Shown: positions 44,478 to 52,743 of the stretch, piece by piece | Layout of the letters: each line of letters starts with the position of its first letter | How positions within the stretch are numbered: the first letter of the stretch is position 1 | Assembly: GCA_039818345.1 (NCBI GenBank) | Contig: JBCBUC010000022.1 | Location: 3,161 to 67,160, forward strand | Source: Parvularcula sp039818345 | Lineage (GTDB): Bacteria > Pseudomonadota > Alphaproteobacteria > Caulobacterales > Parvularculaceae | Reading direction: 5' to 3' | DNA: 64,000 nucleotides | The notes under the pieces: model-generated | Databases searched by the model: none | Told to the model about the DNA's origin: nothing | What the model saw: only the letters and a program-made list of their open reading frames with translations | Program-made: the position numbers and the translations under genes

Positions 44478-44616
44478 GAAAAAGAAGAGGGCAATCGTGG
44501 GAATTTTGAGGCCTTCAGATTGGGACGCCATGCGCTTAGAAGGCTAATTGCAAGAAATACTTGGAAAATCCCCAGATTTGAGCCTAGGGATTTCGCTATT
44601 TCGAGCGTGGGACGAG

Positions 44617-45590
44617 TTACCGGATGTCTCGTTCGTGCAGGAAGGTCCTGATCTTCTCAGCGATCAGGGCACCGTCCTCTTCCAGGGCGAAGTGTCCCGT
44701 TTCGAGAATGTTGTAGTCGACGTCCTGGGCGTCCCGAAGGTAACCCTCTGCACCTGGCACCGGGAAGAACGCGTCGTTGCGGGCCCACACGATCAGCACA
44801 GGCGGCTGATGGTCTCTGAGATAGGCCTGCCACTCCGGGTAGAGCGCGACGTTGTTCCGGTAGTCATAGAAAAGGCCGAGCTGCACCTCGTCTTGACCTG
44901 GGCGGGACAGTGCCTGGTGATCGAGCAGCCAATTGTCTGGCAAGATCCCTTCTGGGTTTCTCGTGCCGTGCGTGTACTGCCATTTGAGACCTTCTAACGA
45001 GAAGATTTGGTCCACGATGGCATTTTCCAGCTCGTGATTACCTCGGCCTTGTTCCCAAAGCTGCATGATCGGTGCCCACGTGGCCTCGTTGATACCTTCC
45101 TCGTAAATATTGCCATTCTGAACGAGCAGGGCCTCGATGCGTTCTGGGTGCTCGGTCGCAATCCGCATACCGATCGGCGCACCGTAGTCTTGGATGAACA
45201 GCGAGTAGCGCGTGATCTCGCGCTGTTCGAGGAACAGATCGATCGTCTCTGCGATGTTGTCGAAAGAGTACTCATACTCGTCCGCAGAAGGATACGCGCT
45301 GGCACCAAACCCGGGATAGTCCATCGCAATGACGTAGAAATCATCGCTCAGATCATCGATGAGGTTTCTGTACTGATGGGATGAGCTTGGAAAGCCGTGC
45401 AGCAGCACGATAGCCGGGTTCGATCGGTCCCCAGCTTCCCGGAAAAGATCTCAAGGCCTTCCACCGTTTCGTAGCCATGGCTCTGTCGGGGCAGGGGGGC
45501 TTCAGCGTAAGCGCTGAAACCCGCCGTGCTCACGGCGATCCCCAGATTGAGGGTCGCCGCGGCCACTGCCGAAAGGGTCCGTTTGAACAT
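44617..45590 (-). pseudogene. Exported alpha/beta hydrolase (haloalkane dehalogenase/epoxide hydrolase type), frameshifted
   Basis: ATG 45590 (AAAGGGAG upstream) starts a signal peptide (MFKRTLSAVAAATLNLG...). The frame reads well to VEGLEIF, then is lost; shifting by one base restores FREAGDRSNPAIVLLHGFPSS and the rest of the hydrolase, which is complete: nucleophile Asp in FIQDYGAPIG, acid in WARNDAFFP, His in ETGHFALEED. The break coincides with a run of four A on the plus strand (45443-45446) where five would keep the frame. Either a sequencing error, a true mutation, or slippage. It follows the SDR gene by 26 bases in a TetR-controlled operon. Confidence 0.8.
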
Positions 45591-45616
45591 GTCGTGAGCT
45601 CCCTTTCGGTTCACTG

Positions 45617-46390
45617 CTACTGACGACCGGCGGTCACGCCGCCATCGACAGAAAGAATGGATCCTGTGATCCAGGATGCCTGATCAGACGCGAGGTAGAG
45701 GAGGGCTTCGGCAACATCCGCTGGCTGACCATTCCGGCCAATCGGGTGGAAATCGTTGAAGGTGGGAAGCGTCTCGGCCACCTGTTCTTCGCTCATGAAT
45801 GTTCCGTAGACAGGCGTCTCGACAACCGCTGGTGCTACAGCGTTGACGCGGATGTTGTCGCCAGCAAGCTCAATTGCGAGGTTCTTGACCAGCTGGTGCA
45901 CACCGGCATTGGCTGCCGAGTAAGCTGATGATGGTGTCACGCCGATCGCTTGGATCGCCCACATGGAGCCGGTCTGCACAATCGCTCCGCCGCCGCGTTT
46001 CTTGATCGCTTTGGCTGCGGCCTGGGCGACGAAGAACTTGCCCTTCAGGATGATGTCGAGGAACCGGTCGTAGTCGCCCTCGGTCAGCTCAAGGAACGGT
46101 TTCGGCTCAAAGACGCCTGCATTGTTGAAGAGGATATCCACGCCGCCGAACCGCTCCGTGGCGAGAGCAACGAGGCGATCGCCTGTGCTGGTGTCAGAGA
46201 CATCAGAGGCGAGGATCGCCACTTGATCATTGTTGCCGATCTCTTGGGCGGCTTCTTGAAGCTTGGCTTCGTTGCGGCCGTTGATCACCACACGTCCGCC
46301 TTCCGCGACGAAACGCTTGGCGACTTCTTTGCCAATGCCCGAACCACCGCCGGTGACAAGAGCAACTTTACCTGTGAAACGCTGAGACAT
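45617..46390 (-). CDS. SDR-family oxidoreductase
   Basis: About 257 residues from ATG 46390 (AGGAAGGA upstream; ATG 46396 also possible). Classical SDR: VALVTGGGSGIGKEVAKRF cofactor loop, LASDVSD, NNAGVF, catalytic Ser in QTGSMWA and YSAANAG. Note that the usual YxxxK reads Y-S-A-A-N here, i.e. Asn in place of Lys, which would weaken normal SDR catalysis. The C-terminus ITGSILSVDGGVTAG is standard. Middle gene of the TetR-SDR-hydrolase operon; a palindrome identical to one at the tetR promoter lies just upstream. Confidence 0.9.
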   Translation of the reverse strand: MSQRFTGKVALVTGGGSGIGKEVAKRFVAEGGRVVINGRNEAKLQEAAQEIGNNDQVAILASDVSDTSTGDRLVALATERFGGVDILFNNAGVFEPKPFLELTEGDYDRFLDIILKGKFFVAQAAAKAIKKRGGGAIVQTGSMWAIQAIGVTPSSAYSAANAGVHQLVKNLAIELAGDNIRVNAVAPAVVETPVYGTFMSEEQVAETLPTFNDFHPIGRNGQPADVAEALLYLASDQASWITGSILSVDGGVTAGRQ

Positions 46391-46403
46391 GGTCATATTC
46401 CTT

Positions 46404-46416
46404 CCTACTAGTTGGT
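46404..46416. promoter_or_regulatory. Candidate TetR operator upstream of the SDR gene
   Basis: CCTACTAGTTGGT, a near-perfect palindrome around ACTAGT. The same 13-mer occurs on the opposite strand immediately before the tetR start (47010-47022). It lies 14 bases before the SDR start codon. Confidence 0.7.
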
Positions 46417-46434
46417 AGTTTTGCTGGGTAAAAT

Positions 46435-46461
46435 GAAAGCCGGTCATGTCAGCCGGCTTTC
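46435..46461 (-). terminator. Hairpin at the end of the tetR gene
   Basis: Perfect 9-bp stem GAAAGCCGG / CCGGCTTTC with a 9-base loop that contains the tetR stop. On the minus strand it is followed by CATTTTA, a weak U-tract, so it may partially separate tetR from the SDR gene. Confidence 0.55.
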
Positions 46462-47004
46462 GAGGGAAAGGGTGGCTTGGTCGAAGTGGCTTGCGTCCTG
46501 CGCTGCGCGCGCAATCAGCTGGGCGCCTTCGACCAGGGCGATGGTGGCGGCGGCCTCGGCCGCGGGGTCCACAACGCCTTTGATGGAGCCGTCGGTCATG
46601 GCGTCTTCATAGGTTTGAAGAAGCCAAGACGTGTTGTCTTTGTGGAACTGGTTCATCGACTCCAGCACCTGCTCGCTCAGGCTCTCTGGCCCAGCCGCGA
46701 AGGCGACACAGAGGCAAAGAGAGTGCCCACCCTGAAGGGCCTCGCGATAAGCGCCGACGAACTCTCGGATACGCTCGGCTGCCGTTGTCGCTGTACTGGC
46801 GACCCCTGCAAGCTTGACCACATGGGTCTCACGGTACCGCTCAATCAGCGCCAGGGCGAGGTCCGCCTTGGTGGGGAAGTGGTGGTGGATGCTCGCTTTG
46901 CGAATACCCACCTCTGCGGAGAGGTCGGCATAGCTAAAGGCATCATAGCCGCGGCTACGGGCCAGGCGCTCTGCGCTATCCAATATGCTATCTCGTCGTT
47001 CCAT
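46444..47004 (-). CDS. TetR-family transcriptional regulator
   Basis: ATG 47004 gives the typical N-terminus ERRDSILDSAERLARSRGYDAFSYADLSAEVGIRKASIHHHFPTKADLALAL with the helix-turn-helix and the HHHF/YFxxK signature; upstream codons would add 42 unrelated residues. 186 residues. No ribosome site precedes 47004, so translation may be leaderless. An operator identical to that of the SDR gene abuts its start, indicating autoregulation plus control of the SDR-hydrolase genes. Ligand unknown. Confidence 0.9.
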   Translation of the reverse strand: MERRDSILDSAERLARSRGYDAFSYADLSAEVGIRKASIHHHFPTKADLALALIERYRETHVVKLAGVASTATTAAERIREFVGAYREALQGGHSLCLCVAFAAGPESLSEQVLESMNQFHKDNTSWLLQTYEDAMTDGSIKGVVDPAAEAAATIALVEGAQLIARAAQDASHFDQATLSLESRLT

Positions 47005-47009
47005 GAAAA

Positions 47010-47022
47010 ACCAACTAGTAGG
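47010..47022. promoter_or_regulatory. Candidate TetR operator at the tetR promoter
   Basis: ACCAACTAGTAGG on the plus strand, the reverse complement of the 13-mer at 46404-46416. Symmetric about ACTAGT with one mismatched pair. It ends 6 bases before the tetR start codon, where the promoter of a leaderless transcript would lie. Confidence 0.7.
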
Positions 47023-47142
47023 TAGGTCCATCCTCTTCAAGAGTGCAGGAGCAAAAAAGTTGAGGACAGGCGCCGCTGCTGCACCAAACGACTGGTTCGT
47101 ACGCAATTTCTTGCTACTCAATCGGTCCAAGGAGCGAGGCGT

Positions 47143-47565
47143 TTGTTGGAAGCTCAGTGTTCTTGTGGAGCGGTAACGGTATCAATCGATGCGCTGCCGG
47201 CGTTCATCAATGACTGCAATTGCTCGCTTTGCCGGAAGAGCGGCGCGGCGTGGGGCTATTTCACGGCCAGTCAGGTGCGGGTGGCGGGTGAAACTTCTGT
47301 TTTTGTCCGTTCTGATAAAGATCAGCCTGCGGTGCAAATCCACTCTTGCCCATCGTGCCATAGCACCACCCATTGGACGTTGACGGAGGACTTCCAGGCT
47401 AAGGCCCCGGATCCTGGTGCCACGGGGGTCAACATGCGTCTCTTTGCGAGCGATGCCCTCATCGGTGTGGAGATCCGCTTCCCAGATGGTGCGGCGTGGA
47501 GCGGGGAGGGCGATTATGGGTACCGTCGGCCGCCCTTTGTCGTGACGACCGACGTCCAGCTCTAA
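47143..47565 (+). CDS. GFA-family protein (CENP-V/GFA domain)
   Basis: 140 residues from TTG 47143 (AAGGAG eight bases before; TTG 47146 also possible). The zinc-binding pattern of the glutathione-dependent formaldehyde-activating/CENP-V domain is visible: QCSCGAV, NDCNCSLCRKSGAAW, HSCPSCHSTTHW. Name is historical; most members have no proven formaldehyde role. Divergent from tetR across a ~138-base gap. Confidence 0.88.
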   Translation: MLEAQCSCGAVTVSIDALPAFINDCNCSLCRKSGAAWGYFTASQVRVAGETSVFVRSDKDQPAVQIHSCPSCHSTTHWTLTEDFQAKAPDPGATGVNMRLFASDALIGVEIRFPDGAAWSGEGDYGYRRPPFVVTTDVQL

Positions 47566-47566
47566 A

Positions 47567-47884
47567 TTAGCCGCGCGGCGGCAGGGTCTTCACCATGGTG
47601 AGGAATTTGAGCTCGGTGGCGCCGCGACGATGTTCAGACAGGGTTTGGTAGTCTGCGTCAGCATACCAGGCCTTTGCTGCCTCACTGCTGGGGAATTTGA
47701 AAATGATCACACGACCGGTGAGTGAATCGGTTCCTTCAAACGTATCCGGCGTGTCGTCAAAGGTCACGAATTCGCCGCCATGTTTTTTGAGCAAAGGGAA
47801 AAATCCCTTTTCATAGGTGCGATAACCGTCCGGGTCATTGATGGCGCTTAGATTGACGATCATGAACACAGGGGTGTCTTGCAT
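47567..47884 (-). CDS. DUF1330 family protein
   Basis: 105 residues, ferredoxin-like dimeric alpha-beta barrel pattern: FMIVNLSAINDPDGYRTYEKG, GGEFVTFDD, RVIIFKFPSSEAAKAWYADADYQ. This central FPSxExAxxWYxxxxY motif is the mark of DUF1330. Function unknown. It is convergent with the GFA gene, one base apart. Confidence 0.9.
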   Translation of the reverse strand: MQDTPVFMIVNLSAINDPDGYRTYEKGFFPLLKKHGGEFVTFDDTPDTFEGTDSLTGRVIIFKFPSSEAAKAWYADADYQTLSEHRRGATELKFLTMVKTLPPRG

Positions 47885-48030
47885 AGTTTTGGTTCCTTGA
47901 AAGGTTGGTTTTGCGCCAGCCTAAGAGCCACCGTTCAAGATGCCAGTCTTCGATCCAGTGGCAAGAATCGCGGGATGGACGATGCGAGCGACGTTGTGCT
48001 GTCGCAACGGAAGCGCAATGAGGGACAGGC

Positions 48031-49401
48031 ATGAACGTGGCGACGGCCTTGATATCAAAATGGCAAATCCGCTTGTCCCGCCTTAGCGCGGGACTAAGCC
48101 GAGCTTACCAAACCCATGGTCTGACCGGCGCTATCCGAAAGACATGGCTAGCGGTGCGGACCAGGGGCCCGAGGGGGGCGATGATGCGCGTCGTCTCATC
48201 GCTGCGGCAGCACGCAGCGTCAGGGCTGGGCCATGTGCAGCTCAATGCTTTTGATGCCCACTACCAAGCCCTCAGTCCGATCGCCGATCGGCCTGCCCCA
48301 AGGCCGCCGCGCTCGCCAATGATCGTGATCATTTCCGATACGACCATCCCGCAGTGCTATCGCTATCGCATTGAGAACAAGCTTGAGTATTTCAGGGCGC
48401 AGGGCGTTGGTGTCTGCTTTGCTGATGCGAACCAGCCCAATGAGGTGATCTCGGCCCTCCAGTTTGCGAGCGGCGTCATCTTTTACCGCTCGATGATGGA
48501 TGATGCTTTCATGTTCTATCATGGGGAGGCGGAGCGATTGGGGTTGCCGACCTTTTACGACATTGATGATCCGATGTTCGATCAGGGCTTAATTGCACAA
48601 AACGCCAACACCGAGGCATTGGAACCAGCTATCCAATCGGCCCTCTATCGTGATGCTGTGTCGATCCGGCGGGCCATGGCATCTTGCGACGCGCTGTTAG
48701 CCAGCACCCCCGATCTTGCCAGCCGGATGAATGCAGCCAGTGGCGGCAAACCCGCTTTTGTGTGGCGCAACGTGGCGGATCAGGCCGCGCTTGATCTCGG
48801 TGACCGTCTCGCTCGTGAAGCCGCAAACGATCAGTCCACGTCGCTAAAGATTGGGTATTTTTCGGGCTCCCTCGCCCATGAAGCCGATTTCGACATTGCA
48901 GCACCAGCGCTCGAGCGTCTTTTGGCGTCGCGCGACGATGTTGAGTTGCTGCTGTTCGGCCATCTTGGTCCGCGTCCGATGTTTGATGCACTTTCAGATC
49001 GTGTGACAAGGCATGCGGTCGCTGATTATGAGCCTTATCTGCGCGCCGTGGCGGCTTGTGATCTCGTCGTCGTGCCGCTGGTGGATAACGGGTTTAACCG
49101 CTGCAAAAGTGTCGTCCGGTTTCTCGATGCGGCACTGGTGCAGACCCCGGTTATGGCATCGATGGTGGGCGACTATGCCAACCTTGTACGGAACGATGAG
49201 ACAGGGTGGCTGGTGACTGATGATGGCTGGGATCATGCCCTAGCGCGGGCGTGCCTTAATGCGGCAGGCCGTCACGACATCGCGCAACGGGCACGGCATT
49301 TTGTGGAGACAGCCTACGCGGTGGGTAGCTATGCGCCTGCGCTTGACGCGGAACATCAGAATTTGCTTTTCGGACAACCGTATGCGTCTGTTGGTCATTA
49401 A
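48031..49401 (+). CDS. Glycosyltransferase (GT-B fold, family 4-like)
   Basis: 456 residues. About 95 basic N-terminal residues precede a Rossmann-type half (MIVIISDTTIPQCYRYRI, YDIDDPMFDQG). The second half carries IGYFSGSLAHEADF, LLLFGHLGP, and the donor site VVVPLVDNGFNRCKSVVRFLDAALVQTPVMAS. First gene of the polysaccharide locus; the next gene begins inside its last 20 bases. Sugar unknown. Confidence 0.8.
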   Translation: MNVATALISKWQIRLSRLSAGLSRAYQTHGLTGAIRKTWLAVRTRGPRGAMMRVVSSLRQHAASGLGHVQLNAFDAHYQALSPIADRPAPRPPRSPMIVIISDTTIPQCYRYRIENKLEYFRAQGVGVCFADANQPNEVISALQFASGVIFYRSMMDDAFMFYHGEAERLGLPTFYDIDDPMFDQGLIAQNANTEALEPAIQSALYRDAVSIRRAMASCDALLASTPDLASRMNAASGGKPAFVWRNVADQAALDLGDRLAREAANDQSTSLKIGYFSGSLAHEADFDIAAPALERLLASRDDVELLLFGHLGPRPMFDALSDRVTRHAVADYEPYLRAVAACDLVVVPLVDNGFNRCKSVVRFLDAALVQTPVMASMVGDYANLVRNDETGWLVTDDGWDHALARACLNAAGRHDIAQRARHFVETAYAVGSYAPALDAEHQNLLFGQPYASVGH

Positions 49402-50677
49402 TATCTTTTTCGACCCCATGTCGTTTGGCGGGGCGACTGTGGTTGCTGAGCAGGTGGCCGCGGAAATCGACCGAATGGCCACGCACGAGGTGACCGCGGT
49501 GTCGGCCACCTTTGAAAAGATCTCCGGGTACCGGATAACCCGGTACCACACCCGGTTTGGGTTCGATGGTTTTCAGGTCTCGTTGCCTAACCCTGATTCA
49601 CAAAAGCCACTCGTCCGTACCCGTAATGAGGCTTTTGACCAGGCCCTATCGCGCATTCTCGATTTTGTCGCCCCGGATGCGGTGCACGTCCACTGCACAC
49701 AAGACATTGGCGCCTCTTTTTTTGATGAGCTCAAGGCCCGTGAGATTCCGTTGATGGTGACGGTCCATGATTTTTGGTATTTTTGCGAGCGGCAGTTCAT
49801 GATCGACATTGCTGGGGAGTTTTGTGGCCAGCGTGCAATTGATATCGATCGGTGTGCAGCCTGTTCATCCAATCGTGCGGAGACTGTGCACCGAACAGCG
49901 TATCTGATGGGCCAGTTAGCGAAAGCCGATCTCGTTGTGACGCCCAGTGATTATGCAAGAGATATGCTGGTCGCCAATGGTCTTGCCCCTGACCAGGTTC
50001 GCGTGAATAAAAATGGTGTGGCGGCGCCGTCTTCGGCCGATGGGCGGGGTCGCACCGACTGGACTGACGGGCCGGTGCGGGTCGGGTTCATTGGCGGGCC
50101 TGGCGCGATAAAGGGGTGGGATCTGATCATCGAGGCCTTTAGGACTGATCCTCAGCTGACAACCCGTGTTCGCATTATCGCCGTTGATGCAGGCGCTAAC
50201 GCCGGTCATCCGTGGAAAGAAGAACTGCTTGAAAATGCCGATGACCTGCCGATCGAAATTGTTCCTGGTTATCGGCCTGACACGATCGATGCGGCGTTTG
50301 CCCGGTTTGACGCGGTGATTTGCCCCTCTCGTTGGAAAGAGACCTTTGGCCTCTTTGCGCGTGAGGCGACCATCCGCGGCAAATGGGTGATCGCATCGGA
50401 TGCAGGCGGTTTGGCCGAAGACATCGATGATGGGGTCAATGGTCGTGTGTTGGCATTCCCGCCGACGGCGGCGTCCGTGGCTGGCGCTCTCAAGGAATTG
50501 GCCGATAGGACAGCGCCGCCTGCGTTCGACCAACGGGTCATCACAACCTTTGATCACCAGGCAAAAGAGGCGATGAATTGGCTTCAGGAGTTGGCGTCCA
50601 AGAGGGCTGCTGCCTATAGTGGTGCGTCGTCGGTCGACGACGAGCTTCCCCAACACGATCGTACGTCTGCCCCATGA
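49382..50677 (+). CDS. Family 4 glycosyltransferase
   Basis: ATG 49382 gives 431 residues beginning LLVINIFFDPMSFGGATVVAEQV, the acceptor-side GGA loop of GT4 enzymes; earlier in-frame codons are in the preceding gene. HVHCTQDIGASFF and VHDFWYFCERQ, then VRVGFIGGPGAIKGWDLIIEAF and CPSRWKETFGLFAREATIRGKWVIASDAGG (E-x7-E) follow. It overlaps the preceding GT gene by 20 bases and the next gene by 4 (ATGA), so the three are tightly coupled. Confidence 0.88.
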   Translation: MRLLVINIFFDPMSFGGATVVAEQVAAEIDRMATHEVTAVSATFEKISGYRITRYHTRFGFDGFQVSLPNPDSQKPLVRTRNEAFDQALSRILDFVAPDAVHVHCTQDIGASFFDELKAREIPLMVTVHDFWYFCERQFMIDIAGEFCGQRAIDIDRCAACSSNRAETVHRTAYLMGQLAKADLVVTPSDYARDMLVANGLAPDQVRVNKNGVAAPSSADGRGRTDWTDGPVRVGFIGGPGAIKGWDLIIEAFRTDPQLTTRVRIIAVDAGANAGHPWKEELLENADDLPIEIVPGYRPDTIDAAFARFDAVICPSRWKETFGLFAREATIRGKWVIASDAGGLAEDIDDGVNGRVLAFPPTAASVAGALKELADRTAPPAFDQRVITTFDHQAKEAMNWLQELASKRAAAYSGASSVDDELPQHDRTSAP

Positions 50678-51567
50678 ACACCGAAAAACTCTTTTTGTCC
50701 GTTGGCGCGATGAAGGCCGGTACCACGTTCCTCTACGGTGTCTTGGCGAGGCACCCAGACATCTACTTTTCACCGGAGAAGGAGCTGCACTATTTTGCCC
50801 ACACGCAAGGTTTGTCCTGGCGGTTGCAGCGCCCGATGATGGCTAGCCCACTCAAAGTCTATCGCGGTATCGGGCCCGACGCGGTGTTGAGCGATGATTT
50901 CCGTCGCCTTCGCTTATCGTCCGTGATGAAGCGGCGGTACGCCCAGGTTAAGAATCCCAAAAAGATCCGCACCGCGGTCAATTGGTATGTTGATCGCTAT
51001 ATGAGCAACCCTATTGACCGGGAATGGCTCGACCGCGTGTACGAGAAGGCCAATGGGCGTTGGTGTGCGGACTTTTCTAACTACAATGCCCTGTTGTCCG
51101 ATAAGGGCTGGGCGAATGTGCGGCAGCACTGCAAACAGCTCCGTGTGATGTATGTCATGCGTGAACCCGTGTCGCGGTGTTGGTCTCATATGAAGTTCGA
51201 GATGCTCCCCGCAGGGCAGCGCGATGCTCTGTTGAACGCCGATGTTGGCATGGCCGAAGCGTTCTTATCAGGGATCAATTCGTCCCATGCGCGTTACGTT
51301 GACGTCGTCGCGAGCCTACGCCGTAATCTGGCCCCTGAGGAACTCCATATCGTGCGGCTTGAAGACGTGGTAGACAATCCATTGGTCGAGCTTCCGAAGA
51401 TCATCGAGTTCTTGGGCGTATCGGACTACGATTTTTCCGCGATCAATGTTTCGAAAAAGGCCAACGCCACGGAGGATTTACCCATCCCACCAAGCGTGAA
51501 GGAACTGCTTGAAAAAATCCTTGCGCCGCATATTGATCTTTATAACGAACTTGGCGCTGAAGCCTGA
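50674..51567 (+). CDS. PAPS-dependent sulfotransferase
   Basis: 297 residues. The 5'-phosphosulfate loop is SVGAMKAGTTFLYGVL (residues 9-24) and the 3'-phosphate motif is YVMREPVSRCWSH. It transfers sulfate from PAPS to a sugar hydroxyl or similar. ATGA-coupled to the upstream glycosyltransferase, which points to a glycan substrate. PAPS would come from cysD-cysNC 7 kb upstream. Confidence 0.9.
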   Translation: MNTEKLFLSVGAMKAGTTFLYGVLARHPDIYFSPEKELHYFAHTQGLSWRLQRPMMASPLKVYRGIGPDAVLSDDFRRLRLSSVMKRRYAQVKNPKKIRTAVNWYVDRYMSNPIDREWLDRVYEKANGRWCADFSNYNALLSDKGWANVRQHCKQLRVMYVMREPVSRCWSHMKFEMLPAGQRDALLNADVGMAEAFLSGINSSHARYVDVVASLRRNLAPEELHIVRLEDVVDNPLVELPKIIEFLGVSDYDFSAINVSKKANATEDLPIPPSVKELLEKILAPHIDLYNELGAEA

Positions 51568-51602
51568 GGTAAAACGGCAACTCGACCATTCCTCAGGGGC
51601 CA

Positions 51603-52547
51603 TTAGTCGGGCGTCATGAGAAAATTAATTCCTTGAAGATTGTCGATTGAGTACCGAATGTCAGCGCACAGTTTTTCAATCGGTTCGCGCTTTTTTTGAT
51701 CGATCTCGACGATCATGCTGGGTCGGCAAGATCCGATTAGCCCTCGGGCGCCGCTCAATGCCTCAAACTCGTGCTCTTCAACATCGATTTTGATGATATC
51801 AATCTGCGGTTTCCCTGATTCCTCCCACCATTCATCGAGGGGCCGAACGCGGCAAGGGGTCCGAGACATCGTTTTCACCCGGGCCTTTTCGTCAACACTG
51901 TTTCCCGTTCCTAAAAAATCCTCAGGGCGCGGCATATGAATATCAATCAGGTCACTTCTGTTTGACACCCCGAAATTATGCATCCGGATTTTGTCTTGCA
52001 GCCCGTTGATGATGACGTTCATCTTGAGGCGCTCCACCGTGCGGGGAACAAGCTCAAAGGCGTCAACCTCAAGACCACATCGCGCCGCAAAAAGACTATA
52101 GCATCCCGTATAAGCGCCCACATCCAAGAAGTGACGAGCGTTCACTGACAGCGCTGAGAGCGTTTCGAAAACGCGGTGTTCAAACGACTTTCTCCAGAAA
52201 AAGTACCAGGCCACGACATCATCATTCATGTGCCAGAGGTGAAATTTCTGGCCTGCGGTCTCGCAATTCACCAAACCGATAAATGGGTATTGGTGCTTGA
52301 GTTGATCTTGCTTTTGAACGCCTTCCTTCGCGTCGAGGTTCCACAAAGCGTGTTTTTCCACTTCGGCAAGGGCCACCTGGTTCGCAGCGGCAATGTCCGA
52401 TAGCGGATCACCTGGCGTCGCGTGCAGGCCGAACAGCGGGCCAAGATCAGACCATGCTGGTAATGGGCGCGGCCGCGAGAGCAAGGTTTTGGCGCGCCGG
52501 GCGGCGTTCATGCCGCGGTTAAACACGCTATTGGTTTTTGATGTCAT
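51603..52547 (-). CDS. FkbM-family methyltransferase
   Basis: 314 residues. SAM-binding motif HFLDVGAYTGCYSLFAARCG, ELVPRTVERLKMN, LDEWW, IDIIKIDVEEHEFEALSGA and MIVEID are the FkbM pattern. In polysaccharide loci these enzymes usually O-methylate sugars. Transcribed opposite to its neighbours. Confidence 0.9.
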   Translation of the reverse strand: MTSKTNSVFNRGMNAARRAKTLLSRPRPLPAWSDLGPLFGLHATPGDPLSDIAAANQVALAEVEKHALWNLDAKEGVQKQDQLKHQYPFIGLVNCETAGQKFHLWHMNDDVVAWYFFWRKSFEHRVFETLSALSVNARHFLDVGAYTGCYSLFAARCGLEVDAFELVPRTVERLKMNVIINGLQDKIRMHNFGVSNRSDLIDIHMPRPEDFLGTGNSVDEKARVKTMSRTPCRVRPLDEWWEESGKPQIDIIKIDVEEHEFEALSGARGLIGSCRPSMIVEIDQKKREPIEKLCADIRYSIDNLQGINFLMTPD

Positions 52548-52743
52548 GTCGTTTCCGCTGCTGACTGGAATGCATCAAGGATGCGATGGGAGCCTACTGA
52601 TTCGCGTTTGTGATGGCGAGGTGTTTCCTAAAGGTCTGCCCACCAATGACCGTTGCGTCGGTCGGCGAAAACGGAAATGACTTCCCATACTCACTCGATA
52701 ACAGCTAAGCAGGTCGGATCCTTCCGTCGAAAGGACAACAATC

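Larger units (their letters stand above)
44429..44504 (-). repeat. Three helically phased CCCACGAT repeats in the cysD promoter
   Basis: Read on the plus strand as ATCGTGGG at 44429-44436, 44462-44469 and 44494-44501, spaced 33 and 32 bases, i.e. three helical turns. The two upstream copies extend to an identical 15-mer GGCAATCGTGGGAAT (44458-44472 and 44490-44504). The copy nearest the gene ends in the start codon (CCCACGATG on the minus strand). This arrangement suits cooperative binding of a regulator on one DNA face. Confidence 0.85.

Noticed and set aside
44565..44595. AAATCCC / GGGATTT inverted repeat after the hydrolase as a terminator
   Set aside because: Long loop and no T-run on either strand; too weak to call.
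45420..45460. Programmed ribosomal frameshift in the hydrolase
   Set aside because: No canonical slippery heptamer (in-frame ATC TTT TCC) and no obvious stimulatory structure; a base loss or sequencing error is simpler.
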